Assembly (NCBI GenBank): GCA_013290035.1
Contig: JABCYT010000128.1
Coordinates: forward strand, 1 to 7,913
Source: Alphaproteobacteria bacterium
Lineage (GTDB): Bacteria > Pseudomonadota > Alphaproteobacteria > Reyranellales > Reyranellaceae
Direction: 5' to 3'
DNA length: 7,913 bases
The translations under genes were made by a program, and so were the position numbers. Below the pieces are notes generated by a model, which saw nothing but the letters and a program-made list of their open reading frames with translations, was not told the DNA's origin and ran no database searches. This document shows, in pieces, positions 6,286 to 7,913 of this stretch (position 1 is the stretch's first letter; each line of letters begins with the position of its first letter).

Positions 6286-7584
6286 TCAGCGCTGTTCGGA
6301 GGGAGCTGCGGCTCGCTCGGGGATCAATCGCGCGCCGCGTTGGCCGGTGAAATACGACCAGAACCACTGCGTCTGCACCCGCAACCGGTTCTGCATCTGG
6401 GGAAGCGACATGACGTGCAGCAATACCCAGACGAGCCACGTGACAAAGCCGCTGGTGCGGAGGTGGCTGCTTTCCAGGATGGCGAAGTTCCGGCCGACGA
6501 CGGCCATGCTGCCCTTGTCGCGATAGCGGAATGGCCGCCCGGGCTTCCGGCCCTTGAGCTGTCGCGCGATCAGGCGTCCGACATAGCGTCCCTGCTGGAT
6601 GGCCGCCTGCGCCACGCCCGGCACCGGTCGTCCATCGCTCGTGATCGATGATGCGTCGCCGACGACGAACACATCCGGCACACCCGGGACGTCGAGGCCT
6701 GGGCCGACCGACACGCGGCCCGCGCGGTCTGTCTCGCGGCCCAGCAGCTTCGTGATCGGCGAGGCGGCGACGCCCGCCGTCCACAGCACCGTGGCACTGT
6801 CAATTCTCGTGCCATTGGCGACGACACCTTTCTCGTCGACCGCCTCGACCTTGACGCCTGTCTGGATCTCGACGCCGAGTTTCTCGAGCCGCCGGGTCGC
6901 CCTCTTTGCGAGGCTCTCGGCAAACGTCGGAAGGATCCGCTTGCTGCCCTCGACCAGGATGATCGAGCTGCTTGCCGGATCGATCCGCCGGAACTGGGAA
7001 CGCAGCGTGACCTTGGCCAGCTGCGCCATCGACGCGGCCAGCTCCACGCCGGTGGGTCCACCACCCACCAGGACGAATGTCATCTGCCGCGCGCGTTGAC
7101 ACTGGTCGTCGGTTGCGTCCGCCCGTTCATAGGCGCTGAGGATCCTCGCACGAATGGTCTCGGCGTCGGCCAGGCTCTTGAGGCCCGGCGCATATTCTGC
7201 GAATTCGTCATGCCCAAAATAGCTCGGCCGCATGCCCGTCGCGATCACGAGAAAATCGAACCGGACCTTGCGCATCCCGACGTCAGGGCAGGATACGTCG
7301 ACTGACCGGGCGTCCAGGTTGACACCGGTCACTTCGCCAAGCGTCACGCTGACGTTCTTCTGCACCTTGGCAAGCTGCCGGATCGGAGCGGCGATCTCGG
7401 AGGGCGCCAAGACCGCCGTGGCCACCTGATAGAGCAGCGGCTGGAAGATGTAGTGGTTGCGCTGGTCGATCACCACGACGTCGGCATCGCATCGCTTCAA
7501 GGCGCGCGCCGCCGCGACCCCGGCAAATCCTCCGCCGACGATCACGATGCGCTTTCGCCGCGCGTCGGGCGCTTCAGCCCGCAC
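6286..7584 (-). CDS. ndh: Type II NADH:quinone oxidoreductase (NDH-2), FAD-dependent
   Basis: Encodes 432 residues, typical for bacterial NDH-2. This peripheral membrane flavoprotein oxidises NADH on the cytoplasmic side and reduces ubiquinone without pumping protons. The N-terminal FAD-binding Rossmann motif is [10 protein letters not shown] (13-22), with acidic D40 at the end of the second strand. The NADH-binding Rossmann motif is [13 protein letters not shown] (171-183), with E212 at its second strand end. FVVGDASS (306-313) binds FAD, and [12 protein letters not shown] (325-336) matches the quinone-site AQxAxQQG motif of the family. The C-terminal segment from about 378 ([16 protein letters not shown], then [16 protein letters not shown]) is the amphipathic membrane anchor of NDH-2. 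The start is GTG at 7584, 11 nt inside the upstream dehydrogenase gene, with AAGGTGG (7588-7594) just upstream; no nearer start precedes the Rossmann fold. Ferredoxin/sulfide-type reductases share the fold, but the anchor and quinone motif favour NDH-2. Together with CyoABCD it completes a NADH-to-oxygen chain. Confidence 0.95.
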   Translation of the reverse strand: MRAEAPDARRKRIVIVGGGFAGVAAARALKRCDADVVVIDQRNHYIFQPLLYQVATAVLAPSEIAAPIRQLAKVQKNVSVTLGEVTGVNLDARSVDVSCPDVGMRKVRFDFLVIATGMRPSYFGHDEFAEYAPGLKSLADAETIRARILSAYERADATDDQCQRARQMTFVLVGGGPTGVELAASMAQLAKVTLRSQFRRIDPASSSIILVEGSKRILPTFAESLAKRATRRLEKLGVEIQTGVKVEAVDEKGVVANGTRIDSATVLWTAGVAASPITKLLGRETDRAGRVSVGPGLDVPGVPDVFVVGDASSITSDGRPVPGVAQAAIQQGRYVGRLIARQLKGRKPGRPFRYRDKGSMAVVGRNFAILESSHLRTSGFVTWLVWVLLHVMSLPQMQNRLRVQTQWFWSYFTGQRGARLIPERAAAPSEQR

Positions 7585-7913
7585 GAGCCACCTTTTGCGA
7601 TGTCACCGCGGGCGCTTCGTACTTGGCACGCAGCTCGAGCAATCCGAGCAGGATCTCGTCACGTTGCGCCTCCAGGTCGGAGACCGTGCGCGTTCCCACC
7701 TCCGCATGCAGGCCGTCGATCAGCTTGCGCCGCACTTCAGGGGTCAGTTCGGGCGAGCCGAGCACCTTCCACCAAGCCGTCATGGGCCCGGTGAACTGGT
7801 CGAAGAAGTGCTCGATGCCGCCCTGCCCGCCACCCAGGTGATTGAGAAGGACCTGACCCATGATGCCCCAGCGCAATCCGGGTCCCCAGGACAGCGCCTT
7901 GTCGATATCGGCG
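7574..7913 (-). CDS. C-terminal end of a 3-hydroxyacyl-CoA / L-carnitine dehydrogenase-family protein (5' end outside window)
   Basis: The frame is open from the right edge (first full codon at 7912) to TGA at 7576-7574, giving 112 residues. The sequence ADIDKALSWGPGLRWGIMGQ, then NHLGGGQGGIEHFFDQF, matches the C-terminal helical domain of the 3-hydroxyacyl-CoA dehydrogenase superfamily, and most closely, from memory, the L-carnitine 3-dehydrogenase and related alphaproteobacterial branch, where GPGLRW.xMGP and a Gly-rich HLxGGxGG stretch are typical. The segment PELTPEVRRKLIDG and the ending LEAQRDEILLGLLELRAKY also fit. Such enzymes oxidise a 3-hydroxy group with NAD+. The NAD-binding Rossmann domain and catalytic His are beyond the window, so the substrate (carnitine, a 3-hydroxyacyl-CoA, or a sugar acid as in lambda-crystallin relatives) cannot be decided. 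It ends inside the start of ndh (11-nt overlap), suggesting one transcript; its NADH could feed NDH-2. Confidence 0.8.
   Translation of the reverse strand, partial: ADIDKALSWGPGLRWGIMGQVLLNHLGGGQGGIEHFFDQFTGPMTAWWKVLGSPELTPEVRRKLIDGLHAEVGTRTVSDLEAQRDEILLGLLELRAKYEAPAVTSQKVARAG
7588..7594 (-). promoter_or_regulatory. Ribosome binding site supporting the GTG start of ndh
   Basis: The minus strand reads AAGGTGGCTC followed by GTG at 7584. The AAGG core is 6 nt from the GTG and lies inside the end of the upstream dehydrogenase gene, which supports coupled translation of the two. Confidence 0.5.

Overview
The window is GC-rich (long spurious open frames on both strands) and looks like a chromosomal segment of an alphaproteobacterium, perhaps Bradyrhizobium- or Reyranella-like. 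That placement is an inference from gene content and from the family resemblance of the regulator and dehydrogenase fragments; there is no marker gene to confirm it.

Layout. At the left edge, positions 1-819 on the plus strand hold the C-terminal part of a large ATPase/TPR-type regulator whose N-terminus is outside the window. Everything else is on the minus strand and is read from right to left: the C-terminal end of a 3-hydroxyacyl-CoA/L-carnitine dehydrogenase-family protein (7574-7913), a type II NADH dehydrogenase (6286-7584), heme O synthase cyoE (5250-6209), the four structural genes of a bo3-type ubiquinol oxidase, cyoA (4370-5248), cyoB (2418-4373), cyoC (1795-2421) and cyoD (1403-1798), and, after a 150-bp gap, a CYTH-domain phosphatase (743-1252). 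No stretch over 300 bases lacks a gene. No RNA gene, insertion sequence, CRISPR array or convincing terminator is visible.

How the genes work together. NDH-2 passes electrons from NADH to ubiquinone without pumping protons. CyoABCD oxidises the ubiquinol, reduces oxygen to water and pumps protons. CyoE makes the heme O that the oxidase needs. The cluster from ndh to cyoD is therefore a complete minimal NADH-to-oxygen respiratory chain, packed with stop/start overlaps (TGACATG, GTGA, ATGA, ATGA) that imply one transcript and coupled translation. The upstream dehydrogenase fragment overlaps ndh by 11 nt and probably produces NADH, so it may belong to the same transcript.

Most unusual points. 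(i) cyoE comes first rather than last in the cyo cluster and sits behind an NDH-2 gene. (ii) The CYTH gene overlaps the regulator gene tail-to-tail by 77 bp, and its C-terminal tail is non-family sequence read from the regulator's antisense strand. (iii) The cyoD-CYTH gap seems to hold the N-terminal remnant of another gene. (iv) An 18-bp inverted repeat lies just upstream of cyoE. (v) The same 10-bp palindrome occurs at the His/Met-rich ends of cyoA and cyoD. I do not see a clearly new biological system; the respiratory module itself is made of well-known families.
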